Below, in pieces: positions 1-11,679 of a stretch of 64,000 nucleotides of DNA. The DNA is from Calycina herbarum. Taxonomy: Eukaryota > Ascomycota > Leotiomycetes > Helotiales > Pezizellaceae. Numbering within the stretch: position 1 is the first letter of the stretch; every line of letters begins with the position of its first letter. The DNA lies in contig LLEY01000017.1 of NCBI GenBank assembly GCA_001414485.1, positions 186,001-250,000 of the forward strand, read 5' to 3'. A model generated the notes under the pieces. The model was not told the origin of the DNA and did not search any database. It saw nothing but the letters and a program-made list of their open reading frames with translations. The translations under genes were made by a program, and so were the position numbers.

Positions 1-650
1 TATCCACACACTGGCTCAAAAGCTTGTCGCTGTGCAACACTCCATGTAACTCCACCACCTTGACTGTGCCCTGCAACGACGAAAGTTTTCGAGAGCTCGG
101 GAAATGCACTCTGAGAAGCCTGAACCGAATACATGACATCGTTTGCATGACTTGGAAATGCGAGACATTCGAGATAAATCAGATTTCCTGCTGCAGAAAC
201 TGAGACACTCAACCCGGCATAGTCGGTTGCTACAACGACATATCTTTGGAGTGTGAGTTGCGTAAGGTTCGTTGAAGTGTTACCAGAGATTTTTGATATA
301 GGAAGGAGCAGCATTCGGGGAAGTACCACAACTCGCTATCCATCAGAACAGGAACGAGGTGTATGTGGCCAGAGAATGAATGCTGAGACTGGGACGAGGT
401 TTTCACTTGGCGTCTTGGATTGATAAATGATGCGTGATAGAGCAGTAGATGGAGGTAGAGAATAAAGTGATGTGTCCGTGGCCTTCTCAGTTTTGAGAAG
501 TGTTACCTGCAGGTGCAGTTGCATTTTCTGTCTTTTCCTCCACCAAGTAGAAAGGGCCGTCGTGTACTGAACAAGTTGCCCACCGTGTTTTCCCAAATTC
601 AAGAGCCTCTCAGGTAACCTCGGGAATTGTAGTTGGTGTTGGGTCCATTT
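1..650 (-). pseudogene. Degenerate secretory-lipase-like alpha/beta hydrolase, cut by the window edge
   Basis: The minus strand carries pieces typical of fungal secreted alpha/beta hydrolases of the secretory-lipase type. A segment near 340-480 contains the residues VPVSAFILWPHTPR. A segment near 130-250 reads YVVVATDYAGL and then AFPSHANDVMYSVQASQ. The nucleophile elbow GHSQGG lies at about 54-72. The pieces do not join: a TAG stop sits at 336-338 right after the first segment, the expected 'AWAHGTSG' stretch is damaged, a second stop follows the residues IKNLW near 280, and the frame must shift again before YVVVATDY. A further in-frame stop lies near 610. I therefore call it a pseudogene. 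The 3' half lies outside the window. Family members are exported enzymes; this copy is unlikely to make a working one. An unusual intron pattern could explain one break but not all of them. Confidence 0.7.
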
Positions 651-2797
651 TGAGTTGACTGGAAGTACTTCAGTGATTATACTGGGCTTAGGTGAGATAT
701 ATTGACTAAAAACTGAATCGAACGGGAATCGTGAAGGAGAATTGCAAAAGAATCCACAAAGCGTTGCTGCTTGTCGGCGTTTTACTTGTACGAACGTGTA
801 TGCAATCGAAATTCCGAATGCAAGCGTTAATTAGCGGACCCATCTATGCTGACATTTGTCATTGACTACTGTGTGGTTGGTTTGCCAATTGTTGGATTAT
901 TTCGGGTTTTCCGCAAGGTTCTCTCGGAGAATGATCTTACTAAAAGACCCGCTTTTGTTCACTAAACATTAGTTTACTAGATTGACCCAAGACGCTTTCC
1001 TGCAAACACATCTACCGGAATCCCATTTTTATGGAGAAGCGAGGAAATAAGGTCACCGAAATCCCGGAAGTCGGGATTGAAGCCTTGTTGGTGCTTATGT
1101 ATGCCATTTGATTACGTAGGAACACAACGGAATGACTCAGAGGGGTTTCAGCATGATGGTTATTGGTAATCTCACTAATTGAGAATTCTGCGAAATATCC
1201 ATTCAGCTCTTGGTTGCAGCGAGGCGAGCTGTAGACTGCTTAAGAACATCATAAAAACAACCAAAACCAGATAGCTTATCATAATTCCTTACACTGACTG
1301 AAATTACACTCAATTATTTAGAGAAATTCCACCTACAAATTCATCATTTAAGTATTGAATAGTTCTCGGGAGTTTGAGTTTTGATCAGGCGAAAGAAATA
1401 ATGACTGACCAATTTCTTGATACAACTGACCAATCATAATAATAGTTGTAAGTAAAAAGCAAACTGAAAAAATTCACTTACCTCAATAAAATATTCACTT
1501 CGCACGGTCCCTCCAGCTCTTTGCACGTCCAGAAGTATCAATTAGGATGAAGCAAAGGAACCGAGTATTGCCTTTTCGCTATACAGTGTACCAATTCCAA
1601 AAGTAGACGGAGAAAGTACGGAGGTATTTCCGCGGACTGAAAAGAAAGTACCTTGGTACCATGAGAACGTGGGGGTTTTGAGATTCGTGGTCGTGGGGGC
1701 AGCAATCTTCAGAGCAATTACTAATTGGCCGACTCTTGATATATTTGCGCTATCATACAAGCCAAAGAAAAAACAGCATCATTTTATCGGCCCGCACAAC
1801 ACCAACCTCCTCCATATGTCACCTTGTACACCTTGTGCACAAATTCCTCGCTACCAAACTTCCTCCAAGCACAGAAAGCAAAAAGGAAAAATAAAAACCA
1901 CTCACACCCTGTCATTCCAAATACGAGAGCCAACAAAACGCACAATACACCAACAAAATAATTCCTTGACAGACAAAAAAAATCCTTCCCACAACCTGCC
2001 CTGCTCAACATCCACACACCGCACCACACCTCATCTGCCCCAAAGAAGACGCCCAATTCCATGCAGTGTAACCCTACAACCACAGGCAACCCACCCAACT
2101 ACCACCCCATCTTCCCGCCTCCCCGGATCCCCAGAAGATCACTGGAGGAGAAGCTCATGCGGAAGAGGGGCAGAGCAGAGCATGATGAAGCAGAGAAAAG
2201 AGACATGCATGCATATATATATACGTCAAAGAAAACAAGACAATTAATTGATTTTTCCCCTTTTCTGCAGCACAGCACAGCACAGCACAGCGCAGCATGC
2301 ATGTACATGTACATACTCAAGTACGTACAGCAGACCTCATAATTACCACTCATTTATCGAAAATAAGTGGGCTCATGTACCTACCCATCGCGAAAAAAAA
2401 AAAACAGACACCAGTTCACCACGTGAAGGCCAGTGGTTCGGCTCTGTCAAATCGCAATGGCATCGTGATGAAGAAGCGAATCAAAGCGAGAAAAGGAAGA
2501 ATCAAATCATGAATGGCATGTGTGTCGATGTATTATAGGGGGTATCTACAACGCACATTACAAACCAACATCAACTAACCCACAGCCATCGAGGCTATCG
2601 AAGCGATGTCAAAAACCAGCCTAGGAAATGTATAAGTAAGCTCCCATTGTAATATAACCTGACAAAACCAGCAGTAACCCAAGCTTCCAAGCACGCAAAA
2701 AATAAGGTGCAAAGGCATTAGAATTCGCCGTGCAGAATGCTAAAAAGGTGACGAGAGACGAGAACTAGCTAGAAATCTAACATGAGGAGTTTTGTTC
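651..2797. other. Intergenic, no gene recognised
   Basis: No supported gene. The sequence is AT-rich around 1240-1500. A (CACAG)n microsatellite of about five units lies at 2267-2295 beside a short ATATAT tract. An A/C-rich stretch at 1780-2100 has open frames of low-complexity composition and no recognisable domain. The 3' end of this gap must include the STE23 terminator. Confidence 0.6.
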
Positions 2798-5700
2798 CTA
2801 CAGCTTCGAGTCCAGCTCCTCAAACTCGGCGATGTGTTTGACGGGTTGTGGTCCTGCGCTGACTTGAAGTCTTGACTTGAATTCTCGAACATCGGTGATG
2901 ATGTATGGTGTCGTGCCATTTCCTTCCGTTTTGACTGGGACGACTTCGCCGTCCTCTTCGTCTTTCTTATCCTTGTTGAGCGCTAGAGTCTTAAGGCCGT
3001 TCTCTACGGCGTCAGTTGCGGGAGTTTGTGCATTTAAGTGTATGGCTAATTTAGCACGAGTTGGGGATGAAGGGAGGATGAAGAAGTTATAGTACGCGAT
3101 CATGTCGGCCTTGGTTAGTAATTTGATATTCGCTGCGTCTTTTTGGGCTACCATTCAGTCAGTAAAAATATGCCTCAATCGTTGGAGTGGTCCCTACTGA
3201 GTTCAAAATCAAAATACTCGCTGTCAATATGCATCCAAAGGCGGCTTGACTCCTGATCGAGGTTCTTCAACTTCTCCAGACGTTTAGTGATTAAACTTCT
3301 CTTGTGGCCTTCAAACTCCGCGTCAGGCATAGCAGAAAGTGTCTTGCTGAATCCATCGAGAAACGAATCGATTCTGGACTCCAGATATTCGGGTGTCTTT
3401 TCACTCTGAATAATGAATCTATAACCAATTGTGGTTTTCGCGGTTCTAGCTCCGCTGAAAACAACATAGCCAAGTTGCTCCTTGGTCCTCAGTTGGTCGA
3501 ACGCGGGCTCCTGGGTCATTTGATCGAGCAATAATGTCTTGGCTCGCAACTGCCGTTCTGACTTGTCTCCGACAAATAAGAGATATTCTATGCAATGATT
3601 GACATTGGCCGGGTCTTTCAGAGTTTTATGATAGATGTAATTGGATCCAGGAGGAAAAACAAGGGATCTGGAAATAGGCCACTGTGTTTGAGGCAAAATT
3701 CTTGGCTTCAAAGTATTTTCAATCAAGTCGCTGAGTTTCAATGTGTCCTCTTTGTAGAGGTTTCCGTGGGCGAATGTTTCGATGTGCATTTGGTGAAGTA
3801 GTTGAGGGTAAAATTGTTGAATGTCAGCGGCAGTGAGATGTTCCAACTCAGCGAGCAACTGCTCATTAATGTATCCCTTTTCAGTGTTCAACCATCTGGT
3901 GAAGCTTCCGACTTGGTTGTACGGCTGTTGGAAATCCCAGTTTTTCAGTCCTCGTACGTATCTCTCCTTGATGATCTCGAATCTTTCTGCCTTAACCTCA
4001 AGATCTCTCATGGTGATCAGAACTTTCTCCAACAGGACAGGAAGCTTGTCGTTGTAGCCGGAAACATCAATTTTGATACCCATCGAGTTGCTCGAGATTG
4101 AGTAATCGAGGCCAGCTAACTCGGCATCGTAAGAATACTCTTCCAGTGCATCTCTCACGACATCCGTGTACAACTGTGCCTTGAGGCAATTCTCCGCGGT
4201 AGCGTGAGTCAATGTGTTGCGGCAGTTGACGAAAAGATTAGCTTTTGGAACCCAAAACGTATCATCTGGGATGATTGTCAGCTTGAACATTCGGCAAATA
4301 GAACATTCAGCATACCCTTTTTGTACCATGTTCTCGCCAAGTCATCACTTCTGATCAACTTGGGTGAGATGGCTGGTTCCTTGACCTCCTTCTTTTCCAC
4401 TTCTAGCTTGGTGGGAATGAACTGATTTTCGTGTGGGAGATGCAATTCTGATAGTCTGCTTTTGGATGTGCTTTGTGCGGCCTTTTTAATCTCCGCAACG
4501 AAGTCCGCAGGGATCTGTCCATATGTGTACTCGGTTCCGTACCACTTTTCTTTTGACTCCCAGGTTCCGGGAAACTTTTGAGATACCACAGTCATCCTAA
4601 AGTTATCGGGTCTTAAGAAAGACAAGCATTCCTTGATCCCTGCTGGATCATATTTACGAAGTCTACACATCAAGATATTAGTTGTGCAGAATCAACCAGC
4701 TCACAGCTGCTTTCATCGAAAGAACAAACATACCTGCTATGCCCGCTGAGGAGCCATTGTCGTGGTAACGGTGTTTGCATGACAGCACTAATCTTGCTTG
4801 TGAACCTACTGGCAGGTGTCTTTTGTTTGAACTTGAAGGCAACATCGGCCAGTCCCTTTTGCTCTTGGAAAATCCATTCCTGTGGAGGTGATTCTTGAAG
4901 GAGAGAGACATATTGGAAGAAAACCTTGACAATTTCCTTGTAGTTCTTCAACCCATCTTCAGTAAGACGAATTTGGCAATTGAAAATCCCAGGTGTACCA
5001 GGACAGACGGGATATGCACCTTCAATGAAGTATTAGCTCCAGTCAAAGCTGATTCAAACAAGGGGTATTCGCCAATCATGTTTGAATAAGAGGATCCATT
5101 CAAGCACTAGCCGAAGGATTGTGAAATCACGCATTGCCAAGGCCAGGGTGACCAATTAGGTACCGAAAGGTACGCAAGGTCGATCTAGAAAAGACAAGTG
5201 GGAAAAGCTGTATCGCTAATAACATATGCAGGTAATGTTATGCGGAAGAGCGGAGGTTTAAATTCCGCGGGAAATGGGCTCGAAACTGGGAAAACATTAA
5301 AACATACCTGCACTTAAGCCATTGGCCCAACCCTTGGATTTGATGTATGACATGATACTTCCCGGTCCTTCATGTCCAATTAAATGGCTGATATATCTGC
5401 TGGGTTGTGATTCGAAAAGCAGTTCCTCGTCCATGAATGGGAATGTGAGATTTAATTCTCTTGAATCCATAACTGGTTTTGTAAAACATTGAGTCAACAA
5501 ATCCCCGTCTCCAAAAGGCACCTCGGATTCCCAACGATTTTGGGGGAGGTCTTTATTGCGTACGCCTGCGAAAAGATCGGCTGCCCATTCTTCTAGTGCA
5601 TCCAAGGATTCTCGTCCCAAAATTACAAGCTTCATCCGATTTGCTGAATAGTGCTTCTCATGAAAATCCATAAACTTTTGTCTAACATCGACACCTCTGG

Positions 5701-6514
5701 CCTCAGGCTGTGTCTTTAAAACCTCGAAATTTCCAGTAGAGAAATGACAGTATGGGTGTTTTGGGTTTGACAAGGACTTTTCCAGTTGGTGTAAGCGCCA
5801 TTGGTCGCTTTGTAAATTCTTTTTGTTCTCTGAATCAACTGCTCGTAGCTCTCGGTCCAGTGTGGAGTCGAGGAAAAGAGGATCGATAAAGAATTGCGCG
5901 AATCGATCCAAGGCACCATATAATGGTGATGACTCCTCTGGACTTGCATCTTCTGCAGGCTTGGCGGCAACTTCGAAGTAGTAGTTTGTCGACGTGGCGC
6001 CAGTGTATGCGTTGGAGCTGCCAGAGTGGGAGGAGAGGTACTGGGAATAAGCATTCTCTATTGGATACTGGGCAATATTAGCTTGTGCTCATGAATTTCT
6101 TTTTTCTCGGAATTCCAAGAAACTTTTGCGGGGAAATTTCCCACACGACATACCTTTTTCGTGCCCATGAAAAGTACTAAGTGAAAGATTAGCAATCAAA
6201 GTTTTGTTACAGCAACTGGGCCAGCATATTTTCAGCTTACAATGCTCTACGGCATGGGCCATGCCCGGCATTTCCTCCTCATCACTAAAGTTTCCCACAT
6301 TGACGTCCATGGCCGCACTGGCCTTGTCTGTTTCGGCATCATGTACCAATAGGACCTCGAGCTGATTGGGAAGTCGAATAACTCTGTATGATCGATCATC
6401 AAGGGTAGGGGTCTCGAGTCGGTCTGTCAACCTCTCTACCGGGCGGTGTCTATGCTCTCGCAGGGGACTATCGAGGGCGGCAGGCGTTTGGGGTTGGGAG
6501 ACGGTGGAAGGCAT
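2798..6514 (-). CDS. ste23: Ste23/insulin-degrading-enzyme type M16 zinc metallopeptidase
   Basis: Insulysin-family peptidase; in yeast, Ste23 and Axl1 process the a-factor pheromone precursor and Ste23 degrades small peptides. Seven exons: 6514-6241, 6176-6154, 6067-5308, 5019-4734, 4662-4316, 4265-3198 and 3147-2798. They sum to 3108 nt, giving 1035 residues, the usual family length. The inverted zinc motif HAVEH is at residues 87-91, followed by LLFMGTKK, which is encoded by a 23-nt exon. The third zinc ligand is expected in the ELRAVDSENKKN stretch. Downstream landmarks include CPGTPGIFNCQI, DDTFWVPKAN and the C-terminal TKEQLGYVVFSGAR, all typical of insulysins. Introns are 50-288 nt. 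The start chosen is MPSTVSQ at 6514. The frame stays open to an ATG at 7105, adding 197 Arg/Ser/Pro-rich residues that could be a mitochondrial extension or simply leader. Very confident of the family, less of the start. Confidence 0.95.
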
Positions 6515-7105
6515 GGTAGAGGTGGTTGAGCAGAACCCTCGAGAAAGCGAGAGGGCGGTCGGAGAAAGGTGTTGAGGGGGACTATTTGATGTTGAGGAGC
6601 GGTGGAGGGGTCGCTGAAGAATCGATGGAACCCCGCGTAGCTGGAGCTTCGAGTCGGCAGGGGCACTCACAGATACAGCAGCAGCAGCAGCAGCAGATGC
6701 AGGCGACGACGATAAGTCGGTCTGTGCGGATGAACCTGTGGTTGATCTGCAAGACGTGTATGGATGTGCAAGCGCTGGAGCCGTTCCTGGACGAGGAAGG
6801 GAAAATAGGCTGTAGGTATTTGCTGCAGGTGGGAAGGCAATCCACCAAGTTTGGATGCGCTGTCGGTGTTGGGCTGCGGGCACCAGACGAAGGCGAGAGC
6901 GATGGCCAGGGACCGCGGCGCGGGTGAGACTGTAACCGCGCGAGAGAGGATATCGAAGAGGTGTTGGTGGTGGTATTGCTGATGCAATTGATACGACCAG
7001 GCGATGTTGTGTATTGGACCGGGTTGAGGAGAGGCTCATCGACTGTGGGAGAGGAGCGGAGGGGAGGGGGGTGAGGAAGGAGGAAGGAGGGTTGTCAAGG
7101 ACCAA
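6515..7105 (-). other. Open in-frame extension upstream of STE23 (leader or alternative N-terminus)
   Basis: The STE23 frame continues upstream without a stop to an ATG at 7105. The 197 extra residues are rich in Arg, Ser, Pro and Ala with very few acidic residues, and include an Ala run encoded by seven CAG/CTG units at 6676-6696. This composition resembles a mitochondrial presequence, but GC-rich leader sequence can also stay open by chance. Which ATG is used cannot be decided from sequence alone. Confidence 0.4.
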
Positions 7106-9814
7106 CGAAGGGGTGAAAGAGGAGGGAGTTGGTTGGAGTCAAAGAAAGCTGAATTAAGACAATGCTTGAATAATAAGGTTATTTCGAACAACGCTAGCGA
7201 ATGACAGAGAACTAGACTAGATTTTAAAAGAAAATGGAAGTCACAATCCGATACGCTACGCTACGCCAAGCTACTCCTCAGAAAGTCCGATCTGATATTA
7301 ACCTTAGCCCCTGGCTTCCCGTCTGCTACCCTACTACCCTACAAACCTAAATAGATGGTTGAGGCTTTGAGGACTTTCCCCAAACGTCTCGCTGGATTGG
7401 CCAATTTCCAATTCGATAGATTTGGTTGGGATCGGGAGGTCCTCAAACCAGACGAGGACCCGAATTACGGCCCTATGATATGGCTTTCCCTTCAGATTCA
7501 GCGGGCAGGCCAGCGGGCAGGCCTGCGAGGCACTGGGCTTTGAGATGGCGGTGAATGGGGTGGAGAAGATGTACTAGTAGCGTCACTTTTTGATATCTGC
7601 CCAGCCCTGCACCTCTTGCAGCTGCACCTCACAAGCCCTGGGAGCCCCCTCGACACCGCTGCACTGGGCAGAGTCCCCCGCCGACTCTCCCCTGCCGATA
7701 ACAATAAAGTCCCCGGCCCCGAATAGCTGGAAAGGTGAGCCAGCCTCCAGCCTCGCTCCTCTCCCGTATGGACAGACTACGAGTCCTCCCGTCGACATCA
7801 TCACTTTGAACAACTCCTCACGCCCCCAGCCATCCCGTACTCCCCCCTCTCTCCACTGGCGAAACAACGTCTCCCCTCGATCAACCACTTCTATTCGTCT
7901 CCTCATCCCGTCATCCACCGCCTCCCATCACCGGCTTCGTCTCGATTTTAATGCCGTCCTCTGGTCGCATAGCACTCACGAATCGTATTTGCTCCTCTCG
8001 ACTGATGTGGCTGCAAACTTGGGGCAGCCGAAGCTATAGAAGCAACCAGTGCTTGCTCAATCGCGGATCCCATGAATGGGGGGCAAAGCATGGGATGGCC
8101 ATGAGCGTGTGCTGCCGCCATGAGGGGCTGGGCACAGCGCTAGGGGCATCCCTAAGAGCAACTCAGTTCAATTGGACAGCCTGACGCGCTGATGGATGGT
8201 GCGGGCGTACGAGACTGAGATTCTTGGGACCGTTGGTGTTGGCCAACGAGTCGCCGCCTACGAATTGGCACTATCGCCGCGCCCCGCCTCGAATCGCGGT
8301 TATTTGGAGGCAGGTGCCGTCACTGCCCTCACTGGTCTTCACACCATCACCAGCTATTACTAGCATGGATATCTTATATCCTCAACCCGGAAAAACTCTA
8401 GCATCTGCTACCTGGCGTCCTAGACTTGAGGCTGCCAAGCATCCTTGACAACCAAAGAGTCAAGACCACGCGGTAATTCTTATGAATCAAGCGTCATAAG
8501 ATGTCTAGCGTCTACCCCGCGGCCCGGGAAGTTCTAATATACAGGGGTCCAGATATAGCTTTTTGTTCTTTGTATTGAACCTTCGGATGGCTTCGCCGCT
8601 TTCCTGCATTCATTTCCACTCTTTACTGTGAAAGTGTTGATTCTGCCGTTCTATTCATGTCTTTTCCTTTCTCTCTTAAGCTCGAACTTTCGTAGGAGTG
8701 GAAAGGGGCCAGCATTCAGCAGAGTTTCGAGTGAAAACAATCTTGCTATAACTCTAGACTCTATTTCTGTTCTTTGTCTAGTTATCAGTAATTTCCTATT
8801 TCCTATTTGGAAGCGAGTGACCATGTGATGACTTGCTTTCGAAGTAATGAGGATTTTTCAAGAGACAGCCAGACTTGTTCATCATGACACTCGCAAAACT
8901 GCATTGTTCTTTCGTGCCATAGAGAGAGTTTGAAACTGCGAACATGAAAGTCTGCGGCTTCATTGTCTCGCTCTGGTAAATAAATAGAATAGACTCCGAT
9001 CTAAGAACTCTTCACACTACCAATCCTCCATTCTCTTACCTGCCTCTCTCAAGACAAAGCTCAACCCCTCCCTACCTTCAGTACAAAAATAACTATCGAA
9101 GCAAAGTGCTTATTGTCTTATTGTGTTGCCTTTAGACTTTTGGGTTGATGGTTCTTTCAATAATATTTGACAATCCATTTTCATAAACAAACTGAAAAGG
9201 GGTATCTGATTTCACTAGCATTAATTTGGATCCTGTTTTAACTCCATTATATAGTCCTCCAAAGCGCCGAACACCGCTCTATATCCAGGATCCGCCTCGC
9301 TCTTGAATTTACAAATCTCAGAATGATTCCCGTTGATCCCCCTCACAATTTCCTGCCTCGCATGGCCGACTATGGCAGATTCATGTGGAACCACCTGTCA
9401 AATATCAGCACGTCTTACTTGTACTGTTTGTTGGACTTTTTTACTCTATCATTGACTCCCATATAATCCGAGCATTGGTTTCGTTTCGAAGAATCAATGT
9501 ATCTTGAATCTGTTGTCTTCTAGCATTTGTTCCCGCAGATTTTCCAGCACTTCGTTATTTGGCTTCAACCCCTTGAACACCTTTTCCGAAGGCGCTTGTA
9601 ACGCAAACTTGGTAAGATTGCTAGCGAGGATGCCCCAATTTGTCGAGGTGCTCCCACATTGTGGGGCCCTCGTTGTGGGGTACCCAAAAAAAGAATCGCT
9701 TTTGTCGAGTCGTAGATGGGTAGATATTGGGGTTAGTGTGTGGAACGTTTCGAGGTATCCAGGGCCTCTGATATATTAGTTCGAGTGGAATGGTTGTCGA
9801 AATTAGACAGAGCG
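7106..9814. other. Intergenic, no gene recognised
   Basis: About 2.7 kb with several open frames up to 149 codons (for example 7590-8039 on plus and 7583-7918 on minus). These overlap each other on opposite strands and show no domain, splice pattern or start context I can support. CT-rich runs near 7650-7930 explain the long frames. Confidence 0.5.
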
Positions 9815-9912
9815 TACTATCCCCCCCCCTTAACTGTCTGTCATGTGCAAGGGTAGTTTGGCTGTGAAAATGTCTGTGCGTCTACAGACAGTTAAGGGGG
9901 GGGGGGATAGTA
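9815..9912. mobile_element. 94-bp MITE with C-run terminal inverted repeats and TA duplication
   Basis: The element spans 9817-9910. The left end reads CTATC, a run of C, then TTAACTGTCTGT. The right end is its reverse complement with a slightly longer run (11 G against 9 C). Dinucleotide TA flanks both ends (9815-9816 and 9911-9912), the target-site duplication expected for Tc1/mariner-class transposons. The interior is about 43 nt and cannot encode anything. A longer element with matching end structure lies at 48960-49156. Confidence 0.75.
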
Positions 9913-10319
9913 CCACCTTGACCAATATTCCTCCAAGGCTATGAGCAACAAATATCAATGGACGAGAGGCCTAAACTTGGTCAACGGCTGACATTTTGCA
10001 GTCTGGATTTCGGCTTACACTTTGTTTGCGTTCTTGTTGCAACTCTACCATCAAGTCATTCCCATGTTGTGATATATTTTGCTGATCGCTTGTTCCGAAG
10101 AATTCGGAAATCACTTTGCTATCATAGCCCCAAGTCAATATTCTAGCAATGACAAATTTGGGGTCCTGCGAGAGGAGGTCAAAAGGCTACAAGACAGCTT
10201 CTTGAACTGGGGGAGACAAGACTAGGGAGGATGAGCTGGAGAATCGCCGTTTAGAGGGAATCAGCCCATGTGTCCATGTATTTTCTCGCATGCCCTTGAA
10301 GTCCGTGGACGAGGACAAT

Positions 10320-11170
10320 ACTATCAATGGTGCGCGACTGTGAGCAAGTGTCCTACAAGATCATAAAACACCGAGTGATTCTTCAACAATATTAGGGTTT
10401 CCAACCACGCAGAGGCTTGGAGGGCATTTCCATATGGCCCACCCACCATATTGACGTTTGCTTCATTCTTGAGAAGAAAGCGTACCACTGTAACTCTGTC
10501 ACGAAAAGCAGCCGCATAAAGCGCAGTCCTGTTTAGCTAGCTCGTTTAGTCAATTTGCGCCTTTGTGCAACAGCAACCGAACAACCGCCGCCATCTGAAG
10601 GGGGGGGGATTTCTGAAGGTCCCCTAGCGTTGATATTAACTATGTTTGGGTGCCCAGAAGCAGAGGCATCCTGTATGGCAGCTCGTCAGAGCTTGGTTGA
10701 CCGTTCACATTCGCCCCCGCCTCAAGAAAAGCAAGGAGTTCTCTTTCGTGATTAGATTTTGCGGCATTGACAAGGGAATTTGTGAGTCTCCTCCGACCCT
10801 CTGCGCTTTTCCCTTCATCGGGGTTGTTGGAAATGATCTTGCGCCACCAACGGTGCTTGATCGTGTAAGGGGTGTTCCGCAAGAAAGTACTTCCCGCTCG
10901 CGGATTCAGTCGCTGTCTTCGCAATGAACGAACAAGGTCACAAAATGCCTTTTGAATGTTGATACAACTCTTTGCTGTTGCTTCTATAAACTTACAGTCA
11001 AGTTCTCTTGCCAGTGCATGTCCCTCCTGGGTCGATACTTCTCGTTCGGCAATACAATCATTTTTGTTTCCCACGAGTAGGCAGATAGTAGGACCAGATG
11101 AAGCAACGTGCGAGAGCGAGGTTTGAGATTCGAGACTAAAATTGGACAATTTATTATTATCTATTCTCAA
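10320..11170 (-). pseudogene. Broken small-GTPase/ankyrin-repeat gene
   Basis: Reading from 11170 on the minus strand, residues 32-38 read LLVGNKND, the G4 (NKxD) guanine-specificity motif, and ATAKS further on matches G5. These are the C-terminal half of a Ras-superfamily domain. The P-loop, switch I and DxxG motifs are absent, and no upstream exon carrying them is visible. The same frame then enters ankyrin-like sequence (LLAFLEAGANVNGQP) and stops at 10640. Ankyrin repeats continue in other frames: VNINARGP with LQMAAVVRLLLHKGAN ending at a stop near 10548, then TALYAAAFRDRV with FLLKNEANVN and GNALQAS down to about 10320. Truncation, a frameshift and stops indicate a decayed gene. Ras-ankyrin fusions occur in some filamentous ascomycetes. 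Exon structure could rescue part of it but not the missing N-terminal half. Confidence 0.7.
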
Positions 11171-11679
11171 GGTTTGATAAATGCTGCCCTAATTCCAAAC
11201 TATTAAAGTCACGAGGAAATCTATTAAGTCTCATTCATCGCTTACACCGTTCGGATTCCACGGATTCCGCGAACCAATTGCATCACTTCACGTATATTCA
11301 ACTATCTCAAGGTAACCCATTCAGCAATCTCAGGTCAGACCCACTCAGCATTACCTTCTTCGGGACAATATCAAAGTCCTTTCGCCGATGATATCGGAGA
11401 TGTTTTGGTGCGGAAAGTGCCCACGGAGTAACCTTAAGGTCTCGCTTCATTAGAGCTGAAGTCCACGTGCGGCGCAGCTGATGTAGGTAAAGTTGACTGC
11501 AGGTGGCTAAATTCGCAAAGCATACTGAACGAGGATTATACACGTACGTATCCTCGGTCGTTGCATTGGACAGGATGTTGGAAATCGAAACTATATAACA
11601 GGCGACCATCGCGTCTTTTATTACTTGCATTCGATTCCCCAACCACACTTTCTTCCTCGATATTTTCCCAGACGAGACC

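Noticed and set aside
1669..2247. 192-codon open frame on the plus strand
   Set aside because: His/Thr/Pro/Gln-rich low-complexity translation of an A/C-rich tract; no family resemblance.
7583..8039. Overlapping long open frames on both strands
   Set aside because: They are mutual antisense shadows in CT-rich DNA, without a start context or domain.
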